This document shows, one piece after another, positions 17,494 through 25,970 of a stretch of DNA of 64,000 bases. The stretch comes from Pseudobdellovibrionaceae bacterium (GTDB lineage Bacteria; Bdellovibrionota; Bdellovibrionia; Bdellovibrionales; UBA1609), in assembly GCA_023898385.1 (NCBI GenBank), contig CP060220.1, forward strand, positions 2,232,001 through 2,296,000, given 5' to 3'. Position 1 is the first letter of the stretch; each line of letters begins with the position of its first letter. A program made the translations under genes and the position numbers. The notes beneath the pieces are model-generated. The model saw only the letters and a program-made list of their open reading frames with translations, did no database searches and had not been told where the DNA came from.

Positions 17494-18513
17494 ATGAACA
17501 AAAACATCGCCTTTTTCTCTTTGGTCCTATTAGCCATTCTCGTTGCCCGTTGCGATGGCTCCACCTTTGAACCCATTGAAAGCTCGTCTTCTTCGCTGTC
17601 CAATTCACCCTCAGATGAAACGCTTCCGAAGTGGCCAGATGGAGAAAAAAGCAACGATTCAACAAGTCCATCGGATGATTGCATTTCTTATTCCTTTTTG
17701 AACCACAACCCGGACTGCCTACCTTCATTGCCCTTAGTTGAAATTCAAAAAGAATCTTTGGATTACGAATATCGAGATCCCCTCGAAGACCCATCGTTTC
17801 CCTCTCGCTTTGACCCTTCAATTTATTCAGCTCCCTCTCGCCTACTGACATTGTCAAACATAGACCCACGTCTTTGGCTTTCTCCCTATTTTCAGTTAGG
17901 TGAATTTATGAGCACTGAAAAAGGCGCCTTTGCCGTGTTCTCCGCGTTGGCGGTGAAGCAGCTACAACTAATACGTGAAGCCATGGGTCACCCCTTGATG
18001 GTGACCAGTGGATACCGCTCTCCGGGATACAACTCCGCAATTCCTGGCGCTGCCACATGGTCCCGACACACCTTTGGCGACGCTGTGGATCTTATCCCAA
18101 AAAAGATCTCTCTCAATGAATTGGCCGAGCTTTGCTTGGACTACGGTGCCTCCTATTATCAAATTTATGAAAAGCACGTTCATTGTGATTGGCGAAGCTT
18201 TGAAAAGGACAAGCAGTTTTTTGGCGAACAAGCCCGTGGACGAACAATGTCAAAGATCACCCGCTCTCTTGAACAAGAGTCATCGATTACGAGCACAACC
18301 CAAGCGGACTATATCGAGTTCAAAGCCCATCACCCCCTATCAGAAGACGGCGAAGGCCTTCGGTATCAATGGAAAATCAAGTTTCCCGATGGCAAATTGC
18401 TTGAGGCGCAAGATCAATCTGTCGTCAAAGTACCTAGCCAAAAAGGTGTTTATAAAGTAGGCTTGCTCATCGGTGGAAATACTGAGCTCACCTATCAAAT
18501 AACAATTAAATAG
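17494..18513 (+). CDS. M15-family zinc peptidase lipoprotein (D-alanyl-D-alanine carboxypeptidase-like)
   Basis: 339 residues. An N-terminal signal with a cysteine (LLAILVARC) is followed by a Ser-rich linker. The peptidase domain (about 130-240) contains TSGYRSPGYNSAIPGAATWSRH, with zinc ligands in SRHTFGDAVD and HVHCDWR: the His...Asp...His arrangement of M15 D,D-peptidases. About 80 further residues form a C-terminal beta-rich domain (YQWKIKFPDGKLLEA, VYKVGLLIGG) that may bind the wall or a partner. A role in peptidoglycan cross-link cleavage in the envelope, of the cell or of prey, is inferred. Confidence 0.8.
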   Translation: MNKNIAFFSLVLLAILVARCDGSTFEPIESSSSSLSNSPSDETLPKWPDGEKSNDSTSPSDDCISYSFLNHNPDCLPSLPLVEIQKESLDYEYRDPLEDPSFPSRFDPSIYSAPSRLLTLSNIDPRLWLSPYFQLGEFMSTEKGAFAVFSALAVKQLQLIREAMGHPLMVTSGYRSPGYNSAIPGAATWSRHTFGDAVDLIPKKISLNELAELCLDYGASYYQIYEKHVHCDWRSFEKDKQFFGEQARGRTMSKITRSLEQESSITSTTQADYIEFKAHHPLSEDGEGLRYQWKIKFPDGKLLEAQDQSVVKVPSQKGVYKVGLLIGGNTELTYQITIK

Positions 18514-18528
18514 TGAGATTTGCAGACG

Positions 18529-18996
18529 ATGAAGAGAGTTTTATTTGTGTGCCTTGGCAACATCTGCCGCTCACCGGCGGCCGAAGGTGTGCTAAAAAAA
18601 ATGTTAGCTGATGCGAATATCAACGATGTAATGGTGGATTCCGCCGGCACCTCCGCCTATCACGAAGGGGATCCCGCCGATGGTCGGATGCAATTTTTTG
18701 CAAAAAAACGGGGCTATGAGCTGACGAGTTTATCGAGGCCCTTTCGCCCAGAAGCCGACTTCGAGCAATTCGACTACATTATCACCATGGATGAGTCCAA
18801 TTACGCTCACATTACCGAAATGGACCCAAAAGGTACTTACGCTAAAAAACTCTATAAGATGGTGGATTTCTGCCGCATTCACGAAATCGATGAAGTCCCC
18901 GATCCTTATGCTGGCGGAGAACAAGGTTTTGAACTTGTGATGGATATACTTGAAGACGGCTGCGAGCAGCTCACCGAAAAATTGAAAAAACCTTAA
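18529..18996 (+). CDS. Low-molecular-weight protein-tyrosine phosphatase
   Basis: 155 residues. The N-terminal P-loop VCLGNICRSP gives the CX5R nucleophile signature, and the DPYAGG motif near residue 128 supplies the general-acid aspartate. The ATG at 18529 is used; an in-frame TTG at 18520 is an alternative. It lies 15 bp after the M15 peptidase gene and is probably co-transcribed. Relatives act on phosphotyrosine in kinases of capsule synthesis or on free substrates; the target here is unknown. Confidence 0.93.
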   Translation: MKRVLFVCLGNICRSPAAEGVLKKMLADANINDVMVDSAGTSAYHEGDPADGRMQFFAKKRGYELTSLSRPFRPEADFEQFDYIITMDESNYAHITEMDPKGTYAKKLYKMVDFCRIHEIDEVPDPYAGGEQGFELVMDILEDGCEQLTEKLKKP

Positions 18997-19012
18997 AACT
19001 CAAGGGACCTCT

Positions 19013-19537
19013 TTATTCTGTGGCCACTTTGTTTGCAAAATCAACATTTTGCGATTGGTAATACGCCTCTAGTAATCTTTCTTTATCACTCTCTTTAGGG
19101 CGGTTAACCACTTTAGCTTTCTCAACAACCAATCCTGCCGCAATTTTACCCGACGAATTGTATAGTGGAGCCATCACTTTGTACTGAATTTCGACTTCGT
19201 GCTTAAAGGGGGAATCCAACTCTTTGAGCATGTGATCAGCCACATTGGGAACAAATACTCCTGTTTCCTGTCCGCTGAACGCGCGAACAGCCTCGGCTCC
19301 AATTTGTTGGGTAATCCCCTCATCCCGATAAAACAGACTGTACCAAGGCCGACAGTACAGATCTTCTAGCGAATAACTACAAAGATCAAAAAAACTCATA
19401 CTTCGAAAAATCTGTAGATTATCAAGCGTATAAATCTCCACCAAATCTTCATCAGCTATGTAAGAAAAAAGATCTGAGGGTGGCCGCAGGGAAAACCTCT
19501 TCAGGGCGTGCCAGGAGAGCTGAGTGGAGCTCATCAC
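19013..19537 (-). CDS. Hypothetical protein, faintly PAS-like
   Basis: 174 residues of unrecognised family. The segment DLVEIYTLDNLQIFRSMSFF and CSYSLEDLYCRPWYSLFY have the spacing of an early PAS fold, and VMAPLYNSSGKIAAGLVVEKA resembles a closing PAS strand; this is suggestive only. There is no kinase or output domain. Its ATG overlaps the stop of the upstream 81-residue gene by 4 bp, so the two are translationally coupled and probably work together. Confidence 0.55.
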   Translation of the reverse strand: MMSSTQLSWHALKRFSLRPPSDLFSYIADEDLVEIYTLDNLQIFRSMSFFDLCSYSLEDLYCRPWYSLFYRDEGITQQIGAEAVRAFSGQETGVFVPNVADHMLKELDSPFKHEVEIQYKVMAPLYNSSGKIAAGLVVEKAKVVNRPKESDKERLLEAYYQSQNVDFANKVATE

Positions 19538-19779
19538 CGACTTGCCTTCACTGATCGCCTCACTGCAAATTTGAAAAAAATACCCATTTGACTAAGAATT
19601 TGATGCCGGAGATCTGCTGGCAAAGCCGAAAACCAAGGCAGTTGGGGACTCGTATAGGGTTGAATTCGAAGCTTATCGCCCCCGGCAATCTGACAAATTT
19701 CGGCCGCTCTCAACGCAAATTGTCGCTGGTCCTCAATTAATTGGGAGGAATCAGACAATGTCCTAATTGTTTCATACAT
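19534..19779 (-). CDS. Hypothetical small protein coupled to downstream gene
   Basis: 81 residues starting at an ATG with GAGG 7 bases upstream. Mostly helical, with an amphipathic N-terminal half (TIRTLSDSSQLIEDQRQFALRA) and a basic end. No domain was recognised. It overlaps the next gene by 4 bp in an ATGA-type junction. The reading frame is supported by the ribosome-binding site and the coupled neighbour rather than by homology. Confidence 0.5.
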   Translation of the reverse strand: MYETIRTLSDSSQLIEDQRQFALRAAEICQIAGGDKLRIQPYTSPQLPWFSALPADLRHQILSQMGIFFKFAVRRSVKASR

Positions 19780-19956
19780 GTTTCAACCTCTTTATGGTCA
19801 ACAATTTCTATTTAACACCATTGCCACATCTATGCCATCCCTGGCTCCCCTGAAATTAGCTAAAATATGACGTATTGGCCACAATTTCGGCACTTTTCTT
19901 GAATAGATAGTTGAAAAGGCCCGCTGGGCCTGGGATTCTGTCAGGAGATGCAAACC

Positions 19957-20256
19957 ATGTCTGAAAAGAAACAACTCTTAGGAGACTATCTAAGAGAAAA
20001 GCGTCTGGCCGCAGACCTCAGTCAAAAAGAGGTGGCAGAGCGCCTGGGTTATGGCTCAGCCCAGTTTGTTTCCAATTGGGAGCGAGGCCTGTCATCTCCA
20101 CCCCTTGAAGCTCTCAAGACGATCACTGATTTGTTCAAAATCAATCCCCAAGAGCTCATTGACCTGATCCTGGATGCAACCAGAAACCAACTAGAAAACT
20201 CTCTCAAGGTGAAGGCCGCAAAATCCAGGCGAACCAGCCGACGCCGCCAAGCCTAG
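19957..20256 (+). CDS. XRE-family helix-turn-helix regulator
   Basis: 99 residues. The first 65 form a five-helix Cro/CI-type domain: LGDYLREKRLAADLSQKEVAERLGY with turn residues before the recognition helix AQFVSNWERGLSSPP, and LEALKTITDLFKI. A highly basic C-terminus (SRRTSRRRQA) follows. The ATG at 19957 is preferred to an ATG at 19948 because AGGAG then sits 9 bases upstream. It is a likely transcriptional regulator; neighbouring divergent and downstream genes are possible targets, but no operator was identified. Confidence 0.85.
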   Translation: MSEKKQLLGDYLREKRLAADLSQKEVAERLGYGSAQFVSNWERGLSSPPLEALKTITDLFKINPQELIDLILDATRNQLENSLKVKAAKSRRTSRRRQA

Positions 20257-20350
20257 ACCAAAACTCGACTCAAGTTATCTGCCCTCTGCCCGAAATAATA
20301 AACAGTTTCAATTTATAAACTGATTTAGTTCACTTTAAAGGTGGCCGTAG

Positions 20351-21049
20351 ATGATCGATTTGAACTCACTAAGTTATTTGATTATGCCCGCCAAGTTTTC
20401 TGGCACCCCTCCATTTCTTAATCTTCACAATCGAATTTATGAATTTTGGCATCAAATGTTCACTGATGTTCTGAGATCTCGTGATCCCCAGGCCTCGGTA
20501 AACCCAGATCATTTTATTCGACAGAATCGAGTGGCAGCTATAATAAACAATAACGATATCGTGGCTCTTCACCTTTACACATTTTTTAATTTTAGCAGTG
20601 TAGCGGCCCGAGAAAACCCCTATTTTTCTGATTTTACAAAGAGCACCTGGGGCTACTTGGAAAAAGAAAATCTGAAGCATGTCATGACTATGGAGTATCT
20701 CAGCGTCAATCCCTCTTATCGAAAATCCAAAAGTGGATTTTCATTTGGTGAAATCATGGTGGGCCTCGGATTTAAGATTATGAAAGAAAGCCAGCAGGAC
20801 TGCACACTGGGAATTGCTCGCCAAGATATGCATGTGGATAAAATGGGGCAAAACTTTGGTGGCACCCCCATTCAACCCGGCATTTGGCGATATGACTATG
20901 AGTGTTCGCTCATGCTCAGTCGCGCCGAAGACGCCCATGATCATCCCGATAAAAATACACAATCGCTGGTTAATCATCTCTGGAATCAAAGAATTGATTT
21001 TATCAACGATGCGAATACATCAAGTAAACCCCTTCCACTTGCCGCCTAA
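20351..21049 (+). CDS. GNAT-like acyltransferase (possibly N-acyl amino acid synthase-like)
   Basis: 232 residues beginning 3 bases after an AAAGGTGG-type ribosome-binding site region. The core has the GNAT flow: a VAAIINNNDIVALHLYTFF strand pair, then TMEYLSVNPSYRKSKSGFSFGEIMVGLGF, resembling the beta4-loop-alpha3 acyl-CoA pyrophosphate site (V.P.YR...G..). Similarity to FeeM-type N-acyl amino acid synthases is possible but weak. It is followed 11 bp downstream by a haem-oxygenase-like oxidase, forming a compact two-gene operon. Confidence 0.5.
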   Translation: MIDLNSLSYLIMPAKFSGTPPFLNLHNRIYEFWHQMFTDVLRSRDPQASVNPDHFIRQNRVAAIINNNDIVALHLYTFFNFSSVAARENPYFSDFTKSTWGYLEKENLKHVMTMEYLSVNPSYRKSKSGFSFGEIMVGLGFKIMKESQQDCTLGIARQDMHVDKMGQNFGGTPIQPGIWRYDYECSLMLSRAEDAHDHPDKNTQSLVNHLWNQRIDFINDANTSSKPLPLAA

Positions 21050-21060
21050 AGGAGAAAAAC

Positions 21061-21705
21061 ATGTCCAATTCCCTTAACAAACTGTACCGAGAATCTGTCG
21101 AACGCATTTGTAAAATTTCAAATGAGTTGCCTTGGAGCAACCGAGAATTCTATGGCCTGTGGCTGACTCAAACCTACCACTTTGTTCGACACTCAACTCG
21201 CCTCGTGACCTTAGCCAGCTCCCGCCTGCCTTTAGATCTCGAAGGTTTAAGAAGGCGGTTTGTGGAGCATGCAAAAGAAGAGTGGGGCCATGAGCGACTG
21301 GCCGCCAACGATTTGAAAAACCTCGACTTTGATTTAAATCATTTCCGTGAACTCGGTGTTACAGCAGGTTTCTATCAATCTCAGTACTATTGGATTGAAC
21401 ATGTAAATCCGGTGGCGTTTTTTGGTTACATTTTGTTACTGGAAGGATTGGCCATTGAGGCCGGACCAGACATCTATGAACAGGTATCTCGCGCCTTTTC
21501 GCCCAAATCCGGCGCATTTTTACGCCTTCATGCAGCAGAAGACGTGGACCACATTGAAAAGGCTCTTCAAGAGATCAGTCAACTCAACGATGACGAAATG
21601 CAACTGGTCATTCACAATTTTCGAAATGCCGTGGAAGGCTACGAGTTGATGTTAAAGGAAATTCAAAATGAAGTGAACATTGAGGCCGCGGGATCTGCGG
21701 CCTAG
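21061..21705 (+). CDS. Haem-oxygenase-like di-iron oxidase superfamily protein (HDO/TenA-like)
   Basis: 214 residues, all helical, with AAGGAG upstream of the ATG. Candidate metal ligands are spaced as in haem-oxygenase-like oxidases: FVEHAKEEWGHERLAANDL in an early helix, LLLEGLAIEAGPDIYEQ in the central helix, and LHAAEDVDHIEKA near the end, giving a Glu/His/Asp-rich site. These enzymes oxidise or cleave amino acid or fatty acid derivatives. Pairing with an upstream acyltransferase suggests that the two act on one acylated product. The exact chemistry cannot be read from sequence. Confidence 0.65.
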   Translation: MSNSLNKLYRESVERICKISNELPWSNREFYGLWLTQTYHFVRHSTRLVTLASSRLPLDLEGLRRRFVEHAKEEWGHERLAANDLKNLDFDLNHFRELGVTAGFYQSQYYWIEHVNPVAFFGYILLLEGLAIEAGPDIYEQVSRAFSPKSGAFLRLHAAEDVDHIEKALQEISQLNDDEMQLVIHNFRNAVEGYELMLKEIQNEVNIEAAGSAA

Positions 21706-21900
21706 GATAGAAGCTTCATTGAGCCGGACACCCGCGAAAATTGGAATTCCAGCCTTGGTTTTCAATGAAGAGATGAGTGTGTGAAAATCCCCACCTAGAC
21801 GAGAATACAGTTTAGAGCTTAGACTTATTAATGCAGCCATAATAGTATCAAAAGAATATCGGACCCAACTTGACCAAACGCAATTAAACAAATATTATTT

Positions 21901-22872
21901 ATGTCAATGACACTTGAACCTGATATGTTTCCCATTTCCATAGACACATTTTTTGGTGGTCGTGTAGCCCACGTGGACCTGTATTTGTTGATCCGTGAGA
22001 AAAAATACATAAAAATCGTAAAAAAAGGTGACGACTACGACATTAAGCGCCTCCGCAACTACGAAAATAAAGAAGTTCAGTTTGTTTACATCAACACCTC
22101 TGACATTGGGGTGCATGTTAAAAATTGTGTGCAAATTGCCAGAACCCTGGTTCGAGGTCCGGTAATACCCACTCGAAACAAAGCATTTGTGGCCTGCCGA
22201 GCGGCAGAGGCCGTTCTTGATGAGATTTATGCCCTTGGGCTCACTGACGAAGCTTATAACCATGTTCAAGAGGTGTGCTCTGCGATTAAAGATCTCTCCC
22301 AAGAACTCACCAGTCTTAGTGACATTTATAGCGAATTGACCAATGTGAGCCGCAAGCAATATCGGCATTCTATTTTTACGAGTTTTTTATCGACGATTAT
22401 GGGGCACGCTCTGCAATGGACGTCCATCCGATCACTAAATATATTGGCCATAGGTGGCCTTGTTCATGACATTGGGTTTGTGAAACTCTCCCCAGAAATT
22501 GCAGAGATTGAAACCTCTGATTTTACGCCTGAGCAGCTTGAAGAGTACAAATCTCACCCAGAAATTGGGTACAATTTAATACAACACGCCCAACCTCAGG
22601 CCCGCGAGATCGCTCTGATTGTGCGGGATCACCACGAGTCACCTGACGGCAACGGTTTTCCCAGAGGTCTTACTAATGGCGATATCTACCCAATGGCCCG
22701 GACAGTGAATTTTGCTGATCAAATCACCCATTTGATTCTTGATAAAAAATCTCCACTGGCCGATCGAAACATCCGTGAAGCTGTTAAATATTTAAAATAT
22801 AAAGAGCGACAATTGTTCCCTGAATTATATTGGGAGAACTTGGAAAAGTGGTTTTCCAAACTAGACTCTTAG
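21901..22872 (+). CDS. HD-GYP-domain cyclic-di-GMP phosphodiesterase-like protein
   Basis: 323 residues. An N-terminal half of about 140 residues, with a VDLYLLIREKKYIKIVKKGDDY strand set, resembles the N-domain found on many HD-GYP proteins. The HD-GYP part has HSIFTSFL, GLVHDIGFVKLSPEI, SHPEIGYNLI and DHHESPDGNGFPRGL. The signature GYP is GFP here, a common variant, and metal-binding His and Asp residues are present. It probably degrades or senses cyclic-di-GMP. No ribosome-binding site is clear at 21901; an ATG at 21907 is an alternative. Confidence 0.8.
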   Translation: MSMTLEPDMFPISIDTFFGGRVAHVDLYLLIREKKYIKIVKKGDDYDIKRLRNYENKEVQFVYINTSDIGVHVKNCVQIARTLVRGPVIPTRNKAFVACRAAEAVLDEIYALGLTDEAYNHVQEVCSAIKDLSQELTSLSDIYSELTNVSRKQYRHSIFTSFLSTIMGHALQWTSIRSLNILAIGGLVHDIGFVKLSPEIAEIETSDFTPEQLEEYKSHPEIGYNLIQHAQPQAREIALIVRDHHESPDGNGFPRGLTNGDIYPMARTVNFADQITHLILDKKSPLADRNIREAVKYLKYKERQLFPELYWENLEKWFSKLDS

Positions 22873-22987
22873 TCATGTAACGATTTGTAACATCCTAAAA
22901 TTACATGTAAATTTCAAAACTGCTAGTCCCCGATCCGTTCTGCGTCTATGCTAGAAACATCAATCATCATGGATAAGGGGTGTCGTT

Positions 22988-23281
22988 ATGGGAAAACGAA
23001 TATACGTTGGAAATTTGCCATATTCTACTGATGGTGAAGAACTAAAAACTTTATTCAACGGAAAAGTGGGCGAAGTAAAATCAGCTCAAGTTATCGTGGA
23101 TAAGGTGACTGGTCGAAGCAAAGGTTTTGGGTTTGTAGAGATGCAAGTGGCCGAGGATGCGGAAAAAGCTGTGGAAGCACTTAATGGAATCGACTTTAAT
23201 GGTCGCTCGCTTAATGTGTCTTTTGCAAAACCCCATGTACCGCGACCAGCTAAAAATGGATTTGGTCGAATTCGATTTTAG
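22988..23281 (+). CDS. RRM-type RNA-binding protein
   Basis: 97 residues forming a single RNA recognition motif. RNP2 is RIYVGNL and RNP1 is SKGFGFVEM, with the aromatic residues that stack on RNA intact. AAGGGG precedes the ATG. A short basic tail follows the domain. Such small RRM proteins in bacteria are often cold-induced. A perfect 10-base palindrome (TTACATGTAA, 22901-22910) lies 78 bp upstream and could be a regulator site. A second RRM gene occurs at 52936-53235. Confidence 0.92.
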   Translation: MGKRIYVGNLPYSTDGEELKTLFNGKVGEVKSAQVIVDKVTGRSKGFGFVEMQVAEDAEKAVEALNGIDFNGRSLNVSFAKPHVPRPAKNGFGRIRF

Positions 23282-23754
23282 GGAAGCCGTTTAGGGCAAC
23301 CCGCCATCATTAGTGTGTACGCTACTGGTGGATTCATTTTTTCTTCAATAATTATGTCGATGGCTTCATCTTGAGTCATCCGACCTTCACGAACCGCCTC
23401 AAAAACCTCTTGCTCCAACTGAAGCCGAAGCTCTTTTATAGCCTTATGTTCTGGCCAAAGATTTTCATCTGAATTATTCCCGCCAATGGACAAAGGAATA
23501 AAATGATCGATGGTGAAGTTATGGCGACACTTCAAATTGACGTCGTAAGTTTGATAAATTTTTGTCTTTACCGACGTGCTGACATTTCGCCGGCAATAGG
23601 CAATTTTCTGAGAGTAACGAAGTCGTTCATAATCGGGGTCAGCTTTTGAACATATATCGCCGGGTGTAATTTCTGGGTTTGGTTTCAACGGAAAAGACCA
23701 ACTTGAAGACAACAATATAAATTGAAACGCAATTGCGATCAGGCTAAGTTTCAT
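23278..23754 (-). CDS. Exported HNH-family nuclease-like protein
   Basis: 158 residues from the ATG at 23754 (a TTG at 23769 is also in frame). A signal peptide (MKLSLIAIAF... to about residue 25) precedes a mature domain with CRRN and CRHNFTIDHFIPLSIGGNN, SDENLWPEHK, the His-Asn-His core of HNH endonucleases. Extracellular or periplasmic DNA digestion is inferred, which would suit a predator or scavenger. It converges on the RRM gene with a 4-bp overlap. Confidence 0.78.
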   Translation of the reverse strand: MKLSLIAIAFQFILLSSSWSFPLKPNPEITPGDICSKADPDYERLRYSQKIAYCRRNVSTSVKTKIYQTYDVNLKCRHNFTIDHFIPLSIGGNNSDENLWPEHKAIKELRLQLEQEVFEAVREGRMTQDEAIDIIIEEKMNPPVAYTLMMAGCPKRLP

Positions 23755-23874
23755 TCTCCACCCCTTCAAACGAAACTGGTTACTCTGATGAATTGTATGA
23801 TATAGACCTAAGTTGTAAATCAGTCTTTGGTCTGGTTTTCCGTTAGAAGCTGTTTAGAAAGGAAAAGGTGCGCC

Positions 23875-25236
23875 GTGACAATCACCAGATCAGCTGTTGA
23901 AGCCAATTTCGACGGATTAGTTGGCCCTACTCACAACTATGCTGGCCTCTCTCTTGGCAACGTGGCATCAGTGCACCATGCTAAATTGCGCTCTTTTCCG
24001 AAAGCGGCTGCCTTACAAGGTCTTACAAAGATGAAAGCCCTTTTCGACATGGGCTTGGTGCAAGGCGTTCTTGCCCCTCATGACCGACCAGATATACAGA
24101 CACTCAAACAACTGGGCTTTTCAGGCACAGACAACCAGATCATAGAAATGGCCTTTAAAAAGGCCCCCGACATTCTTGCTGCTTGTTATTCGGCATCCAG
24201 TATGTGGACGGCCAATGCTGCGACAATTTCACCTAGCCCCGATACAACCGACGGTAAAGTTCACATTACTCCAGCTAATTTAAATAGCAAATTTCACCGT
24301 TCCATTGAGCCCAAAACCACACAGAGAATTTTAAAAGCCACCTTTGTTGATGAAAATCATTTTTCTCATCACGACCTACTTCCGGCGTGTTCTCATTTTG
24401 GCGACGAAGGAGCTGCCAATCATACAAGGCTTTGCACCGATTACTCACAATCGGGGTTAGAAATCTTTGTTTATGGCAGAAAGGCTTTTGATGAATCCGC
24501 AGCTGGACCTAAAAAGTTTCCTGCCCGACAAACTCTAGAGGCCTCGCAAGCAGTGGCCCGGCTGCACAATATTCGACCTCATCAGGTGGTGTTTGCTCAA
24601 CAAAATCCTGAGGTCATCGACAAAGGGGTGTTCCATAACGACGTAATTTCGGTAGGAAACGAAAATGTTCTACTCTATCATGAAGAGGCCTTTCTCGACA
24701 GCATCCAGTTGGTCGACCAATTGAGTGCTTTTTTTAAGCAAAGCGCCTTCTACCCCATTCTTGTTCCATCAAATGAAGTGACCGTTGAAGATGCAGTTCA
24801 GTCGTATTTGTTCAATAGCCAAATCGTGTCTTTGTCTGAAGGCGAAATGGCCATCATCGCCCCAGAAGAATGTAAGAATAATGATCGTGTGTGGTCATTT
24901 CTGCAGAATGTGATTCAAGTGAATAACCCTATTAAATACGTAAAGATTTTTGATGTAAAAGAAAGCATGCAAAATGGTGGCGGGCCGGCTTGCCTAAGAC
25001 TACGAGTAGCCATGAATGAAAACGAAATAGCTGGCGTCAATCAAAACACGCTCTTAAGCTCTTCGCTTTATGATCGACTGGTCAAGTGGGTCAATCACCA
25101 TTATCGCGATCACTTGGACCCCAATGATTTATCAGACCCCCATCTCATGCTAGAATCAAGAGCTGCCCTCGACGAACTCACTCAAATTTTGAACCTCGGT
25201 TCTGTTTATCCCTTTCAACGGGTAAACACTCATTAA
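23875..25236 (+). CDS. astB: N-succinylarginine dihydrolase
   Basis: Hydrolyses N2-succinylarginine in the arginine succinyltransferase pathway. The N-terminus EANFDGLVGPTHNYAGLS and YSASSMWTANAATISPS are family-specific. HNDVISVGNENVLLYHE carries a catalytic His, and NGGGPACLRLRV the nucleophilic Cys. The open frame reaches back to 23827, but the GTG at 23875, with AAGG 6 bases upstream, gives the usual N-terminus. None of the other ast genes is adjacent, so it is an orphan here. An arginase gene lies 4.3 kb away. Confidence 0.93.
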   Translation: MTITRSAVEANFDGLVGPTHNYAGLSLGNVASVHHAKLRSFPKAAALQGLTKMKALFDMGLVQGVLAPHDRPDIQTLKQLGFSGTDNQIIEMAFKKAPDILAACYSASSMWTANAATISPSPDTTDGKVHITPANLNSKFHRSIEPKTTQRILKATFVDENHFSHHDLLPACSHFGDEGAANHTRLCTDYSQSGLEIFVYGRKAFDESAAGPKKFPARQTLEASQAVARLHNIRPHQVVFAQQNPEVIDKGVFHNDVISVGNENVLLYHEEAFLDSIQLVDQLSAFFKQSAFYPILVPSNEVTVEDAVQSYLFNSQIVSLSEGEMAIIAPEECKNNDRVWSFLQNVIQVNNPIKYVKIFDVKESMQNGGGPACLRLRVAMNENEIAGVNQNTLLSSSLYDRLVKWVNHHYRDHLDPNDLSDPHLMLESRAALDELTQILNLGSVYPFQRVNTH

Positions 25237-25258
25237 GGCGGCCATAAGTAAGGGCGCC

Positions 25259-25897
25259 TTAATAAAAGCGCTGGGCTCCTCGGTAAAAACAAAACACACC
25301 AAAAATTTGAATGGTATGATAAACATCGTTGTGGTTGAAATGTTGGTGCAAGCCCCACCCACTTTGCTGAATCCCCGCGGCGACAAAGCTGATAGTCACT
25401 CCCATGACCATCCAAGGGGCGGCCCGCAATCGACTTTGCCAAAACCCAATGCCAGAAAATAAAACCACCAAGACCATGGCCGATGCGTAATCCAAAATGG
25501 CAAGATAAAAAGCTCCCTCGGGCAGAGCCAGCATCACATAGGCAATCAACTTCACTGTGGAAACTATTAACAAAAGCGGCCACCATTTTTCAGGCAACAC
25601 CGCTTGACCCGTTCCCGTCACAATCAGATAAGATACCAAGCCTATCGACAACATTGTTAATTGCCAAAAAAGATCGCCGCCACCGAGACCCACTGGGCGG
25701 ACGGACGTGTCCAGGCCATGATGGAGCCCTCCAAACAGTGAGGCCATACCTAAAAATAAAAGCGCCAAAGCCCACTTTCGGCCAGGAATGACTCGGGCTG
25801 AACCTTTCAGCTGCCGCCAAAGACGCACGGCCAATACCCATGATACTCCAGTGATCATCCAGTTCGTTACTACAGTTACCGGTTCATTGATCGTCAC
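25259..25897 (-). CDS. Integral membrane protein, unknown family
   Basis: 212 residues with six to seven hydrophobic helices. Conserved-looking polar residues sit inside the membrane region: GGLHHGLDT after helix 2 and a C-terminal HQHFNHNDVYHTIQIF. The His/Asp spacing is reminiscent of ceramidase-like (CREST) membrane hydrolases, but this was not established. The start is a GTG. It converges on astB with a 22-bp gap. Confidence 0.55.
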   Translation of the reverse strand: MTINEPVTVVTNWMITGVSWVLAVRLWRQLKGSARVIPGRKWALALLFLGMASLFGGLHHGLDTSVRPVGLGGGDLFWQLTMLSIGLVSYLIVTGTGQAVLPEKWWPLLLIVSTVKLIAYVMLALPEGAFYLAILDYASAMVLVVLFSGIGFWQSRLRAAPWMVMGVTISFVAAGIQQSGWGLHQHFNHNDVYHTIQIFGVFCFYRGAQRFY

Positions 25898-25970
25898 AAC
25901 CCTAACCTTTGTCTTATTATTGAATATTCCCCTTTAATTTATACCTATCTAAAGCGAAAATAAAGGTTCA

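Noticed and set aside
17432..17869. 145-codon minus-strand frame
   Set aside because: Antisense to the M15 peptidase gene, which has signal peptide and zinc motifs; shadow frame.
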